From contig QANZ01015565.1 of the NCBI GenBank assembly GCA_003254925.1, positions 87,136-151,135 of the forward strand: a stretch of DNA of 64,000 nt, read 5' to 3'. Within the stretch, counting starts at the first letter, position 1; every line of letters starts with the position of its first letter. Source of the DNA: Chamaecrista fasciculata (taxonomy: Eukaryota; Streptophyta; Magnoliopsida; Fabales; Fabaceae). A model generated the notes under the pieces. That model saw nothing but the letters and a program-made list of their open reading frames with translations. It was not told where the DNA came from and ran no database searches. Positions 43,848-56,869 of this stretch are shown one piece after another. A program made the position numbers and the translations under genes.

Positions 43848-46438
43848 ATGTCCAAAGTCATCAGCTTTTCCGGTGAGTTTATTGGTTTATCTTGAAATTT
43901 TTGTTGCTTGCGGTTGTTTAGATTTCTCTGTGATGCAGTAGAAATTTTTTCTCAATTTTTCTCTTAGATGATTTCTTTTTGCGCTATGGTTTTGATTTGC
44001 TTCCCGCTATTCTTTTGACTTAGTTTATCTTAGTTGCTTTAGATTTATATTTATGTTCGTTGACTAATTGATATGTGGAGCATAGGATTTAGGGATGCGT
44101 CTATTTGTAATCGGGTTTCATGAATTGATCACAGGTGTTTTGGCTGTCATGTCGGTGTTCTGATTTTGAATTTAGTTTCCTGCTAAGGGATAGTAAGGGT
44201 TTCGGATTAGAACTCTTTCTATATGTAAGACAGTTCACTAGGAAATTATGTTATGAACCACTTTTTCGTTGTGTGTTTTTCTTTTAGTAGTTCTTCTTGA
44301 AAGATGATTGAAATTATAGTCTTATCGTTGGTTTTAGAGGGGATAAGCCATAAGGAATTTCCCAAGTATGCCTGGTTTTATGCTCTTTGTTCAGCTGTTT
44401 CATTATAGAATAGATTATTCCGATCTTGCTCTTACTGGTCACATCTACATGTTTGCTCAACTCTTGTCTGCAAAAAGCTTCTTTTTTTTTTTTCCTGACT
44501 TAGCATATGTGATGATTATCAGGAGGTGACGATTTTTGCCTTGGGGGATCAATATACACTAATCCCAAGGAATCTAATCTCTTACTGTCCCTTGGCAACC
44601 ATGTTGATGTTTACTTCCCCCCTCGTAAGAGATCTCGCATCACTGCTCCATTTGTTTTCGATGGAGAATGGTATGAGCAGAAGCAGAAGACATCTATTGA
44701 AGCTTTGCCAGATGAATGTCTCTTTGAGATCTTTAGAAGGTTGCCTGTTGGCCAAGAGAGGAGTGCATCTGCTTGTGTATCCAAACGCTGGCTCATGCTT
44801 CTTAGCAGTATTTGTAAGGATGAGATCTGCAACCAGAAAAGTACTGATCATGAGATCAAGTTAAGCGATAAGGAAGCTGATGATCTGGAATTTGGGGGTG
44901 ATGGACACCTTTCCAGGAGCTTGGTAGGTAAGAAGGCAACAGACGTTAGACTTGCGGCCATTGCTGTTGGTACTGCTTCTCGTGGAGGACTGGGAAAGCT
45001 TTCAATCCGTGGGAGCAATACTGATCGCGAGGTGACCAATCTAGGACTCAAGGCAGTTGCCCATGGATGTCCTTCTTTAAAAGTTCTTTCTCTGTGGGAT
45101 CTTGCCGCCATTGGTGATGAAGGTCTAATTGAGATTGCGAGTGGATGTCATCAGTTACAGAAGCTTGACCTTTGTAACTGCCCCACAATTTCTGACAAGG
45201 CTTTAATTGCAGTGGCAAAGAACTGCCCAAATCTGACCGAGTTATGGATAGAGTCATGTCCAAAAATTGGTAATGAAGGTCTACAAGCTATTGGGCAGTT
45301 ATGCTCTAATCTAAGGTCTGTATCAATCAAGGGTTGTGCCAGTGTTGGTGATCAGGGAATTGCTGGCCTTTTATCGTCACGTAGTTTTGATTTGACAAAG
45401 CTGAAGCTCCAGACTCTATCTATTTCTGATCTCTCTCTAGCTGTTATTGGGCATTATGGAAAGGCAATTACTGATCTAGTCCTAACCTCACTCCCAAATG
45501 TTAGTGAGAAGGGGTTCTGGGTCATGGGTAATGGCCATGGGTTGCAAAAGTTAAAATCGCTCACAGTTGCATCATGCCCAGGAGTTACCGATGTTGGGCT
45601 TGAAGCTGTGGGAAAGGGCTGTCCAAATCTCAAGCACATCCACCTCCATAAAATTGCATTTCTATCTGACAATGGATTGTTATCATTTTCCAAAGCTGCT
45701 CTATCACTTGAGAGCCTGCAGTTGGAAGAGTGCCACAGGATCACCCAATTCGGGTTGTTTGGTGTTATTATCAACTGTGGTGCAAATTTGAAGGCTCTTT
45801 CTCTGGTAAGCTGCTTTGGGATCAAAGATCTGAATTTGAGCTTGCCTCAGGTGCTTCCTTGCAAGTCACTGCAGTCACTGACAATCCGAAACTGCCCTGG
45901 ATTTGGTAATGCTACCTTGGCTATCCTAGGAAAGCTGTGCCCTCAGTTGCAGCATGTTGAATTGAGTGGACTTGAGGGAGTCACAGATGCTGGGTTTCTT
46001 CCACTGCTTGAAGGCTCTGAGGCTGGTCTAGTTAAGGTTAATCTCAGTGGTTGTTTAAACGTGACAGACAAAGTAGTTTCATCAATGGCCGACCTGCATG
46101 GTTGGACTCTTGAGATGCTAAATCTTGATGGTTGTAAGAAGATCAGCGATGCTAGCTTGATAGCCATTGCAAGAAATTGTCCATTGCTCTCTGATCTTGA
46201 TGTTTCCAAGTGCCAAATCACTGATGCTGGGATTGCAGCCTTAGCAAGTGGCGACCAGCTCAATTTGCAGATCCTTTCTTTGTCAGGTTGCTCTTTGGTT
46301 TCAGACAAGGGCCTGTCTGCTTTGAGAGAATTGGGCCGGACCCTTTTGGGATTAAATATCAAACACTGCAATGCAATCAGCAGCCGATCTATTGACATGC
46401 TTGTGGAACTTCTTTGGAGGTGTGATATCCTCTCCTGA
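43848..46438 (+). CDS. EIN3-binding F-box protein (EBF1/EBF2 type)
   Basis: An SCF receptor that ubiquitinates EIN3/EIL1 in the nucleus and so represses ethylene responses. Exon 1 is 43848-43872 (MSKVISFSG|, donor CCG|GTGAGT) and exon 2 is 44523-46438 (acceptor TTATCAG|GA), giving 646 aa. The tiny first exon was placed by matching the family N-terminus MSKVISFSGGDDFCLGGSIY. Next come NPKESNLLLSLGNHVDVYFP, an F-box at about residues 70-115 (LPDECLFEIFRRLP) and KKATDVRLAAIAVGTA. About 18 leucine-rich repeats of the CPNL/GLxAIxxGC type follow, ending LLWRCDILS. EBF1 and EBF2 cannot be separated by eye. The 650-bp intron between the exons is typical of the family. The minus-strand and alternative-frame reading frames here are shadows. 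Confidence 0.95.
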
Positions 46439-47170
46439 TCTGCAAATTAGGACAGCAAGTGCCATGAATTGGAGCAGGCAGGAGATTTTTTTTGGTTGAC
46501 TTTTACAATCAGCGTTGCACAGTAGGTTTTGGGTCCATTAACTGTGGGTCTTTAGTCATCCAGTGTCTTGGTTCCCTTTTTCCAGAGCATACAGTCACTT
46601 ATTTTTTTGTTTTTGCAGATTTCCCACAATGGGAAATCTGTTCAAAATTTTTTTGGCTCCCTAATTAACGGGATGCCATCTTTTTAAGTGGCTGTGTATC
46701 TCTGTGAACATAGATGCCAGGTTCTGGAGTTAGGATTCTTTGTTAGTGGTTTTGCCACCATGTGTGTCCCTAGTTCTCCTCCTAAGTCTTTTGCTATCTC
46801 TACCAGAGTCTATCTGATGTTTGCCAATTCTTTCACGCTTTAGAATTCTGTTGTCGACGTGATGGTTTGGGATCTCTGTTTTGCTCAAAGGGCAGGTTAA
46901 AGTTTGAATCTTTTTGTGTTGTAATCCTGGATGCGGTTGGCAGTTCAGAGTTATGATGATGCCTTGATTTCAAGGGCTTTGGCTATGGCAGCAAGTAATA
47001 CAGGTCTGCCATGACAATCCCTCTCTATTTTGGGAAGGGTTGTTTTTTCATACCAAGCTCATTTTTTTTAAGGCTTCATTTTTAATGAACTGTAAACTGC
47101 AACTTATGTTGTGCCTTTTACTCATGTCTGCCCTTTGTGTTGTATGTTATGAAAAGCAATGAATAAAAGT
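46439..47170 (+). promoter_or_regulatory. Long U-rich 3' untranslated region of the EBF gene
   Basis: About 730 nt after the stop, with T-runs of 7-8 at 46486-46493, 46602-46608 (followed by G and five T), 46648-46654 and 47062-47069. AATGAATAAAAG at 47158-47169 is a plausible polyadenylation region. In Arabidopsis the EBF1/2 3' untranslated regions carry poly-U elements through which EIN2 imposes translational repression; these runs are candidates for the same role. The length and T-runs are seen; the function is inferred. Confidence 0.65.
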
Positions 47171-48211
47171 CTGTAATTTCCTCCCATGATCGGTATTCTT
47201 GTCTCACTCTTTGTTTTCAAGCTCCTTCAACAGTCATGCCATTACTCATTAGTCATAACTGGCCGTAGAGGAAGCTTAAGCTTGTGTATATGAGCAACCT
47301 CTAATGGCTTTGAAATAAAAATGAAATTATAACTTGTTTCAATGCTGATGCATGGCTTTGAAAATTCTGAGGAGGGCAAGTTCAATTAATAGACAATGTG
47401 TCAGACTACAGAAAAGAACATGAACATCACATGCTTTGTCACTTAAAGATAAAGCAATAATTGATGAACCATTTCAAGAAGGCTTTGGACTCTCACATGG
47501 AAAAGATTGGAAGCTTCCCTCCAATCTCTTCTAACAAACGAAAGTGGGGTTGTAGTAGGTGGGTTGTGAAATAGGAACACAGTAAGCTTGAGGGCCCACT
47601 GTGTTGTGGTTGTGGATCCATGCCATGAGAGCATATAAAATCTTTTCAACTACTAGATTGATAAGCCAAACATGACAAGTGTATTATCGATATCTTTAAG
47701 CAAAATATTGTTAAATAAATTATGGAATCATCCTGGAGACAATATCTAGCACAGAAGCATCTATATCAACCACCCTATTTATTTAGAAATGACTAATGGG
47801 TCAAGCAAGAAATCAGTGGTTGCAATGGAGAGAGAAGGATTCTTTTTTTCAACCCTTTTCTACTGTTGTCAATTATAATGGTTTGGACTTTTGAGTGACA
47901 CTACTCCATAATATCTGGTTTAAAAAAGAAACACGAAAGGTAGTTAATTTCTTTCTTGTGTTCACAAAATCATCTTATTATTTAGTCTTCTAGAAGAAGA
48001 GTACGTAATGCTTCATTATTAATTTCTTTCAGACTGGGTTTTCAACTTAACTTGAAAGTTAAAAACATATCACATATGGGTTTCTGACCAGAATTCGTAG
48101 TGTTAACACTAGACCAGTGATCTAATAAAAGCAAGTTGGAGGGAATATGCAGCGAAATTTGTTTGAGGAGCTCTTCTACTCACTGACTTAAAACTGAAAT
48201 TTCATCAAGAT

Positions 48212-48212
<1 letters not shown>
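47171..48212. other. Intergenic, no gene seen
   Basis: Mixed AT-rich DNA without supported genes or clear elements. Confidence 0.4.
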
Positions 48213-48284
<72 letters not shown>

Positions 48285-48300
48285 NGAGAGAGAGAGAGAG
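48213..48300. repeat. (GA)n microsatellite, about 44 units
   Basis: Uninterrupted GA dinucleotides except for one undetermined base at 48285. True length is likely uncertain in the assembly. Confidence 0.95.
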
Positions 48301-49560
48301 CAATAATGGAAGGCCAGACATGAGTTATTTGTTTATTTATAAGCGGGGCCCTATAATGGTCATTTTAGAAACAAGCTTGCAGATAGCTACAGAAGTGAAT
48401 ACTGATTGCCAATAATTGCTGATGAATGATACAGCATTGAGGTATACAACGTTGTAAAAATAAAGGAAGGGAAAATTATCATAGAACTTTTTTGGGGGGT
48501 TCAAATGCGAGAAAAACTACCATAGAACTCCTATTTTTCTTTCCAGGAGGATACATAAAAAGCATGGAAGTTACATAGGTTGAATTATATCTTCAGTGGT
48601 TGCTTGGTGTTACCTTATTGAGAATCGAAAAAGTGTACCTCGTTGGACGCATTCATCTTTTTTATTTGGAGTGCTGCGACCCATCTCATGACAAGTTGCT
48701 CAACAAAGATAACAACCCTTAAGCCAACCTTCGTATAGGGAAAGAAGAGTAAAAAGATGAAGGGGAAAAATAAAGCTTCCTGCTTTATGTGAAAGATGAG
48801 GGCAATCAATAAATGCAACACATTACTCCAATCCAGTACCATATCTCCAACCCAATTCCATCAAATAAAAAAAATCTCCAAGCCCAATTTAATGTAATTG
48901 GATCATTTTTATTTTTTTGTTAAAGGAAATCTATTGATAAGAAGTCCATAGTCCATTAATAATCAATGCAGAAAAGCAACTCCCACAAGATCAGCCAAAG
49001 AAATAAGAACTCAAAAAGGTAAACACTACATCAAAAACTACAAAATTAATCTCTGCAGAAATTCCCTTCACAATGGACTTGTTGAACTTCAACCCGCTGC
49101 ATCACATTTAGGCTTGACCTGGCAAGTTTGATAAGAGAAGAGAAATGATATGAAGAAAGATCCAGTTATGAGGTTATATGGTTGGCTGGATGCTAGAATT
49201 CCACCAAGTATTTTCTATTTAGTGACAACAAAAGGTAAAGCCGTAATTGGAAGACAATTATTTGATCCAACAAGAGGGTGTTCCAAACACAAACATTGAA
49301 CTATGTAGTGACAATAATGCCAAACTTCCTCAAAACTTTCCCTGATATACAATAAACAAAGCAGGCAACTGTTGCATACTAGAATAGCATAAGCTAACAA
49401 CTAGCAAATAGTTACATACATTGCTTCAAGCAGGAGATACATTCATAAGGACAAAACCAGCAACCTTGACGAATAAGTACATAAAGGAAACAACCCTGCT
49501 ATGGACAAGATGACATCACAAACCACATAATGCAAATCTTCAAGCCTTCACTGTAAAATA
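48301..49560. other. Region between the EBF and WVD2-like 3' ends
   Basis: No gene is supported. A short imperfect repeat ('atcatagaac' at 48479 and 'accatagaac' at 48518) lies in it. The 3' untranslated region of the next gene probably begins near 49560. Confidence 0.4.
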
Positions 49561-49642
49561 ATCTCAGCCATATGGCTGAGTATTGCCAAATGAGTTCACA
49601 ACTCTTGAAAGTCTAACAGATGCTTCTGTTCCACCTGTTTGC

Positions 49643-52600
49643 TTAATGCTCTGCTGCTATAGGTTCCTGTACCAAGGCAAGCTGAGGTTGCTCTTCAACC
49701 ACTACGTCACCATTCACATGAGGTTCTGTTTCAATCTTCTTGTCTGAGGTACCTGCATTTTGCTCTTCGATGAGAGATGGAGACTCACTTGCATTGCAGG
49801 ACATGGTACCACTGTCTTCACTGACCGCATCCATTTGAGATTTCTCTTTCCTTCTTTCATCATTTGGTGCCTTAGATGCAGTTCTTGAATTGGATGAACC
49901 AGTCCTTTCTGGAGGCAGCCCAGAAGGAAAAGATCTTCGTAGTGGTTTCTTTTGATAGACATGAGCGACTCCCTTAGTTTGGATACTGTGAGATACTTTC
50001 TCATCCAGACTCAGACGACCTTGGCGAGCATTGCTGCTAGGGTTTCCATCTGACTCTGAGTCAGTTGAATTCTTCCTTCGACCAAGCTTGGGAGATTTGG
50101 CTCTTGTAGTTGGTATCTACATCAATAATGCCCAATGGCTAAAAGTATTTAACTTCAAGAGGTAAGACTGTAGTTTCTAAAATAAAATAAGATCTAGAAA
50201 AATATTAGTTGTCCAGATAAAAGGGGAAGAAGCTCTCAAAAAGATTTTTTGAACAAAATGACTACATCTCTATTAACTGTAGATACTGACATCGCAACAC
50301 GACAAAAGTTGTTGGACTGTCATCATTTCTGATGAGTGAGCAAACCTGTTGGACACAGATTGGGATTTTTTTAGGTGTAGCCACATCCAGACAACAGCAA
50401 GGAGCATGGCTTTAAAACTAAAAGGCAATAGAAAAGGTTGCAGTTTTACATATGCAACATTCCGATATTCATTGGGAATTTGGGACTAACTAAATACAGA
50501 AAGAACTTGTTCACTGCTGTAAGATATTTGAGGTCAACAAAATTGAACACCCCACCAAAGACACCAAACTATCTATTGATAAGATGATAAGTTTCCAAAA
50601 TCGATCCAAGCAGAATCAGTTTACCTGTATCCATTCATCTAATTCAGCAAGAGATAAAATTTGATTGAACAAGCTAGCTAGGACAAAAAACTAAAAAAGA
50701 TGAAATATTCACAATAAACAAAAGAACCTTCAAAGCTTGTAAGAACAGTTTGGTTCCGAAGTTAACAAGTAACTAAACCACAAAACATCATATATTCTTA
50801 CGAGTAAATCACAAGATCACAATCCAAATCTGTTCTTTATAAAGATTGATGAAAGCTGCTAATTGCAATAGTTGAGGCAATTTTGTGCAATAAAAAAATA
50901 GTTGAGGCAATAGTCCAATTGATAAACAGTAATGAACAGTCAGAGATATCAATTGGAAATTTGAAATCAAGATTAATGAACTTTATATAATGTTATTAAC
51001 TTGTACTGTCATGCACTATATAAGATCTTTCATTTCAACCCCCAACAAATGCCGCTTCAACAACCTCAAAAAAAAATTTTCCACGGCAATCGCCATATAC
51101 CCAACCTCCATAATTTGTAACATTTTCACCCATTATTATGGCATCTCCACCATACCTAAACTTTCTGGTTATCAAGTAAACTAAACTATATAAACACTAC
51201 CAAATAGTCCAAGCATATGGTAGTAACTAGTTAATAATTACCATGAATGAATGTGAATTTCTTTATAACTAGTCAAAAGAGATATTAATCTGAGATAAAT
51301 GGCATCAAAAAGACAAGCAAAAAATTAAGCCAGACAGATGGTAATTGGCAGAGACAAGGGTATAGTGAAAAGAAAGCTTCCAACACTAGTGAGTAGCCTT
51401 CTAACTTATTTTTACAACAATCTTGAATGCAGTAATTACTCTCTGAAGCCATATCCCATATGCATGTGATGTGGACGTGTGAATGTCAGTTGTGCACACA
51501 CATACAAACACATAAACAGAGTCACATTACAAATAGCCTTAAAGCCCAAAAAAAAAAACCTTTGCTCATGTACACTAACACATCCAGACAGAAACCTCAC
51601 CTTCTTTAACTCCACCTTTGGAGGAGGAGGCTCCTGGTAGAAGCTTGGCATTGGAGTTGCTTTAAATGCTAGACTTTTCCTAAGCATCTTTATCTCAGCT
51701 TCTTGCGTCTCCTATAAAAAGTTCAATGTGATTTCAGGGAATATATACCAGTTACGTTTCAAGAAAAAATATCAAATATTATCGGTTTATCACCTTGGAT
51801 TTCGCTTGCAAGTTACTCTTCTCTACTTCCTTTGCATGAATCTTTTCCTCAAGCTTAGAGTAGAACTGTCCAGAAAAAATATGAATTTTCTTTGAACCTA
51901 CAAACCTGCACAATAATATAATAGGTGGAAATAAAACTTTTAATTATTTTACCTCTTTCCTTCTCTCCGCTCGTTCACCACACTTGAAACTAAATCCATA
52001 ATTTGGAAGTGTCCCCGCCTTGCGAGGTTTGGCATCTCCTGCAGTGACAGTTCTATAAAGTGGATTAAGGATAAGCAATAACCATTACACATTGCCACAA
52101 ATAGGTATAACCTTACAACATAATTTTAAAAAAAAAAAATCCAAAATAGTACCCCATTTTCCACCCATGAATCAAGACACAAAAGAGAAAGGATACGAAG
52201 AAGATTGTGCCTCTTCTTGAACGATGTCAAGAGTTCCTTTCTTCAATAATTTTTGTTTTGTATTCTCCCTGTCAGTTGAATTAAAGAATTACCAATTAGC
52301 ACTATCAATTATTTATATCAAAATTTTCATTCTTCATGTAACATTTACTGTTACACTCAAAGCAATGCAAGCTACATACGTTGGTGCTCTTGAAGATGTT
52401 GCATCAGACTTCTCAGAGTGCTGAAAACAAAACAAAAAAAAAAAGTGAAGAAAATATTTGGATTTTTCAGGATTTTTACTGATAAAATATTAAATGATAA
52501 AAGAACAAGAAACAAAGGGAGGCAAGATTATCAGAATGCTTCAATAAAGATTAAGTGAAGCAAGCGAAGCTAAAAACATAGTGTACCTTGGAAATCAGAG

Positions 52601-53183
52601 TCTTCCGGTCATTGAATGATCTGTTTTTTATAGGTTGTCGGGCATTTAAATCCAAAGAACCATTTGGAACAGCAGATTGTGCCTCTTCATTCTTTCCATC
52701 CTTGCTTTTCTTCCCCCAACCTGCATGAACACTTTTAGTACTAGCGGACTTCACATTCTTGTTCTTGACAGGACCCTTTGATGCTCTTAATTGCTCTAAA
52801 GGTTCTGCAATTTTAACTTCCTCTTCCTAGAATATAAGCATATCAATGAGATTCAAATAATTTAAAAATAATTTAATAAAACCAACTCAAGGGGGAAAAA
52901 TGCCACTTGCCTTAGAAATAGTCACATTATTGCTGACAGTTCTGTCATGTGATTCCTCTTTAATTTCTGCCACAGATAAGTTAATAGTAGCAGTATTATC
53001 CAAGGGAGCATCATTTTCAACATTTCCATTTGAAGCTACAGTTTCTGTAATCTCAGCAACACTAGGGTCTACATAATTTGAAACATCACTTTCCTTTCCA
53101 GACTTAGAAGGCTCATCATGAATACCATTTTGGTGAACTGCTTCAAGCCCATCGGCAGGTGAAAGATTACTCGGATCCATCAT
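49643..53183 (-). CDS. TPX2-domain microtubule-associated protein, WVD2-like (WDL4 type)
   Basis: Binds and bundles cortical microtubules; WVD2-like proteins affect cell expansion and organ handedness. Eight coding exons on the minus strand: 52911-53183, 52587-52826, 52380-52420, 52197-52268, 51953-52052, 51794-51865, 51601-51711 and 49643-50116, totalling 460 aa. All phases are consistent. The start [20 protein letters not shown] resembles WDL4. The TPX2 C-terminal domain spans about residues 225-310: [37 protein letters not shown] (the KLEEK signature), [18 protein letters not shown], then PPPKVELKK and [15 protein letters not shown]. The tail is Ser/Glu-rich. Intron 1 fits only with a GC donor (CTAAG|GCAAGT). 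Leader introns lie upstream (see 53194). Confidence 0.9.
52827..52910 (-). other. GC-AG intron 1 of the WVD2-like gene
   Basis: On the minus strand the donor TCTAAG|GCAAGT and acceptor ATTCTAG|GAAGAG join VTISK to [12 protein letters not shown] in phase 0. The alternative GT two codons downstream gives an early stop after the junction. AG|GCAAGT is the strong context usual for GC donors. Confidence 0.78.
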
Positions 53184-53193
53184 TCACTCCTAG

Positions 53194-54420
53194 CTACAAA
53201 TGAACAATGAACTGCAACTCAGAGATGATTCAAGATAAGAAAACCAGACACAATAAAACTTAAATTCCCAAAGAACCAGTTTTACCAATCATATGGGGTT
53301 TATTTATAAGTTCCATCTACTGCCTTCTAAGCCAGGAGGCTTTAACAAGTAACCAAACATAATCCTCACATTTGCATGCATTTAACCTTATCATTTCCAC
53401 AGTAGACTTTGTTATACAACCCAAAGAATAAAAAGCAATAACCATTCTTAAGAAAACAGACTCGTTATCCTTTAGGTCTAGAAGGAGAAATATAGAAGTG
53501 AGATCACAAAATAATAAACCTGGCAGGTGGGGGCATAACCGCATAAGTCATTCACGGGATCAAAAGGGACAAAGAAACAATCATAACTGAGAATTTCAAC
53601 GAAGTATGAGAATGCAAACTCGGCGTTTCAAAGGCAAGGAAGTTAATTAGTAGGATGCACAATGTAAAACTCGACGTTTCAAAGGTATAAAAGTTAATCA
53701 GAGCAGTACACATTTTATTGGATGAAAAAGATGTAGCAAATCTCAGCTTGGTTGAGTGAAATTATAATAAAGGGAGAAAACAATCTACCACCAGACTTCA
53801 AATAACAGAGACCTAATCTATATTCTATAATTCAAAATGAACTTGCTTCTGCTGCATTTTCTAAGGAACCAAATAAAGCATGCACAGTCAAGTACAAACA
53901 CACTTGGGTATGAAACTATGAATTAATAGTGTCAAAATATGCTGACTACAAGTCTACAACCAAGAGACGAAGCAAATCTCGGATATATAAATAAACATAA
54001 CAACCAACTAGACGGATTACTGAAACCGATTTCTGATGAAGGTAAAGGCAAAAAAGAAAAAGAAAAAGAAACTATCTTCCATGTTTTTCAGTCCCGAACA
54101 TTTTGCTCACAAACTCAACAGTGAAATTCCAAACTGTCTTGGCTACCTCGACAGTCAAAATGCCATGAAAACCGCGAATAGCTCCGATACTTGGTTTTAA
54201 CTGTGAAGTCGCAGATAATCCAGGAGATCTAATGAAGGCAAAGGTGACGAAGACGACAATGAGAATGGATTTGACGATCGGAGGACCCGACCCAAAAAAA
54301 TCCGGCCGGCAAGATCCGAAAGATTCAAACTGCGAATGGCTCTGACGATTTATCTATTCTTGCTTTCATTTTTCGATTTTCTTTTTCTTTCGAGAAATTG
54401 AATGAGCGAGAGGCGATTTA
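53194..54420 (-). other. Leader region of the WVD2-like gene
   Basis: The sequence just before the start codon (CATTTGTAG|CTAGGAGTGA ATG) looks like a 3' splice site at 53194. A possible donor CGAG|GTAGCC lies at 54146. The first non-coding exon would then be about 54147-54385, and the leader intron about 950 bp. Inferred from consensus only. Confidence 0.5.
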
Positions 54421-54424
54421 TAGG
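54415..54424 (-). promoter_or_regulatory. TATA box of the WVD2-like gene
   Basis: ACCTATAAAT on the minus strand, about 30 nt before a purine/pyrimidine-rich leader ('cattcaatttctcgaaag'). Confidence 0.55.
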
Positions 54425-55327
54425 TATATGAATTGAGGGTCTTTCAAATCCAGTTCAGGGTGAGGACTGAGGTCGCTGTCTGTAAATGACGAGTCAGATA
54501 GAGAGAGAATATACGGTTATATAGGTATACATATACATACAGTACAGTTATAAAAATATACAAATAATACAATTATATGAATAATTACAATTCAGTTCAT
54601 AATAAATTATTGAATTAACAATTCAATTCTTCAAAACTTAAAATAATAATTTAATTATCAAAAGAATCGTTAATCTTTTATCTTTTGCTGGTCATAAATG
54701 AAAAGAATGGTAGGATAGTGGTGCTGTCTAGAATTAAAAACTAAAACAAGGGTTTCAGGAAAATAAAGTTGGGCCAACTTTCCAACTCAAATTAAGATAA
54801 AAGTAGCTAGTGCTTAATTAAAAGCTTTTGGTGCAGGCTCCTCAATTGACAATTGATTTATTTTCAAACGCATCATTAAAAGCAAATAAATTTAGAAAAA
54901 AAAATTGATAATTGAGATGTCATCAAGATTTAGGGCTGTGTCTAGGGTTTGATGATTAAACTTAAACATCCAAATTAGTGAGAGAGCAAGTTAGTAATTT
55001 TCTATTAGTGGGTGAGTTAGGTAAAGTATGATGGTTTAGTTTAATCAGCATTTTAAGCTTTGGCTTAATCAACTGCAAAACCAACCATAAAGAGACAGTT
55101 AATACTTTTAAGCCAAGCTGCATACCAAAAGATAAGATTTGTGCTAAACAAGGTTTTTGTCTGTCCACCTCAAATGATCTGTTACCATAATCTGCTTATG
55201 AATTATTTATTTCATATTTTTTTAGTAATTCTTTATTTTAAATTTAATTATCATTTTCTCCTTCAATTTGTTCGAATAACGAGAACCAACCTCTTAATGT
55301 GAAATTATTTCTGTTTGTTGATTAGTT
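54425..55327. other. Intergenic, no gene seen
   Basis: AT-rich DNA upstream of the WVD2-like gene. No gene or clear element up to the Harbinger-like insertion. Confidence 0.4.
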
Positions 55328-55330
55328 GTA

Positions 55331-56866
55331 GGTTCAGTTCGTTTCCGTTTTTTATAAAATTTGTTTTGATTATAATCGTAGTGTGATTATAATCAAAGTT
55401 GATTATTTTTGTAGTGGTGTTTGGATGATTGTTGATTATTTGGTGTGAAATTATTAAAATGGGTATGTAATGATTGTGGTAGGTGGATAAAAAGTAAGGA
55501 AATTGATAAATTGTATAGGGGTATAAATGGAAGAAAAAGTTGAAAAAAGTAAGATGTGATTTTATTATAATCAAAATGTGTTTGGATATGATTGTTGCTT
55601 CAAAAAAAAAATCAAATATGTTACTGTTTGCCTTGAAAAGCGTGAAATCTTGATTATTTTCATGTGCAAGTGAGGAGATGATTATCAAAATCGGTGCACC
55701 GGTTCAATTTTGGCTTACGAAATGGTGCACTAAAAGGACTAAAATGTACAATTTTTGCCCGACAATCGGTGCACCAGCGAAGAAAATGGTGCACCGTTTC
55801 GCATCAGATGAGAGAGAAAGGAGAAGCGCACGCGGACCCGAAATTTTCCTTCAATTTGGCATAAATCTCTCAATTTGGCGCACCGTTTCACCAAATGGCA
55901 TACCACTCCTTCTCCCCATCTTCGTTTTCTCTCAATTTGGCGCACCGTTTCACCAAATGGCATACCACTCCTTCTCCCCCATCTTCGCTTTCTCTCTCCA
56001 ATTCATTCAATCTCTATGCAATTCATTCAATCACCCACCATACCCATTTCCCTTCTTCTTCTTCTTATCTCTGCTGCTCTATTTCTCTTCAATTCCAACA
56101 ATATTCACTACTAATAATACTATCTCCAACCTCAACTCTGCTCATACGCATAATCTCGATCTCACAGGAAGCATTGTCATATTGAATTACACCTCATCCC
56201 CCACCCCAACAATCTCGATCTCACAGGAAGCATTTTCAAAATATTCCATCACAAGAGTTTGAGTGAAAAACGCAGATGGAATGACCAAAGTTTTAATCAG
56301 CCCTTTTGAAGTATGAACCCAAAATGGAAGTTTCATGACTATAGCTTTCGAGACTTTTCGATCGGCAAGAAAACGAAGGTTGTAAAGGGCATTAACAAAA
56401 TCAAAACTTACTTTTCTTGAATTAATGAATGATATATTTCTTCTGCCAAGGCTTGCACTTGTTGAAATCGGCTTCTCCGATGGCTGTTGCGGTGAAGCTG
56501 CTAACGTCGGACGGCGGACGACGGAGGAAGAGAGAGAGAGAGGCGACGGGAGAGAGACGAGAGGGAGAGAGAGAAAAAGAAAGTTTGGCTAAAATATTAG
56601 TTTTAGTCCCAAATTATTTTAACAAATTAACAATTTAGCCCAATGTTGAGGTAAATGACTATTTTGTCCTTGTGATGGGTGATTGATTGTTTTAGAGTAT
56701 AGGTAATTATAGGTACGTATATGTATAGGGGTATAAGTGTAATTGAGTGTGTTTGATTATTTAAAAATCATGATTATAATTGAATTAGGAATAAAACGTA
56801 AATGAACATGTTTATTATGATTATAATCAAAACAGATTATAATCAAAACGGAAACGAACTGGGCCG
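55331..56866. mobile_element. 1.5-kb Harbinger-like non-autonomous element with captured-looking interior
   Basis: The ends GGTTCAGTTCGTTTCCGTTTT and ...AAACGGAAACGAACTGGGCC are inverted, with GATTATAATCAAAAC repeats just inside both. GTA lies on both sides (55328-55330 and 56867-56869), a 3-bp duplication as in PIF/Harbinger. The interior is more GC-rich and has tandem units of 62-63 bp (55867-55928 and 55929-55991), repeated GGTGCACC words, and a segment encoding PKWKFHDYSFRDFSIGKK at 56319-56372 that looks coding-derived but is unrecognised. No transposase is seen. Confidence 0.72.
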
Positions 56867-56869
56867 TAG

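Noticed and set aside
48213..48300. Tandem array considered as CRISPR or satellite
   Set aside because: It is a simple GA dinucleotide repeat with no spacers.
55305..55688. 127-codon minus-strand frame rich in Ile/Asn/His
   Set aside because: It runs through the AT-rich arm of the Harbinger-like element; composition is low complexity.
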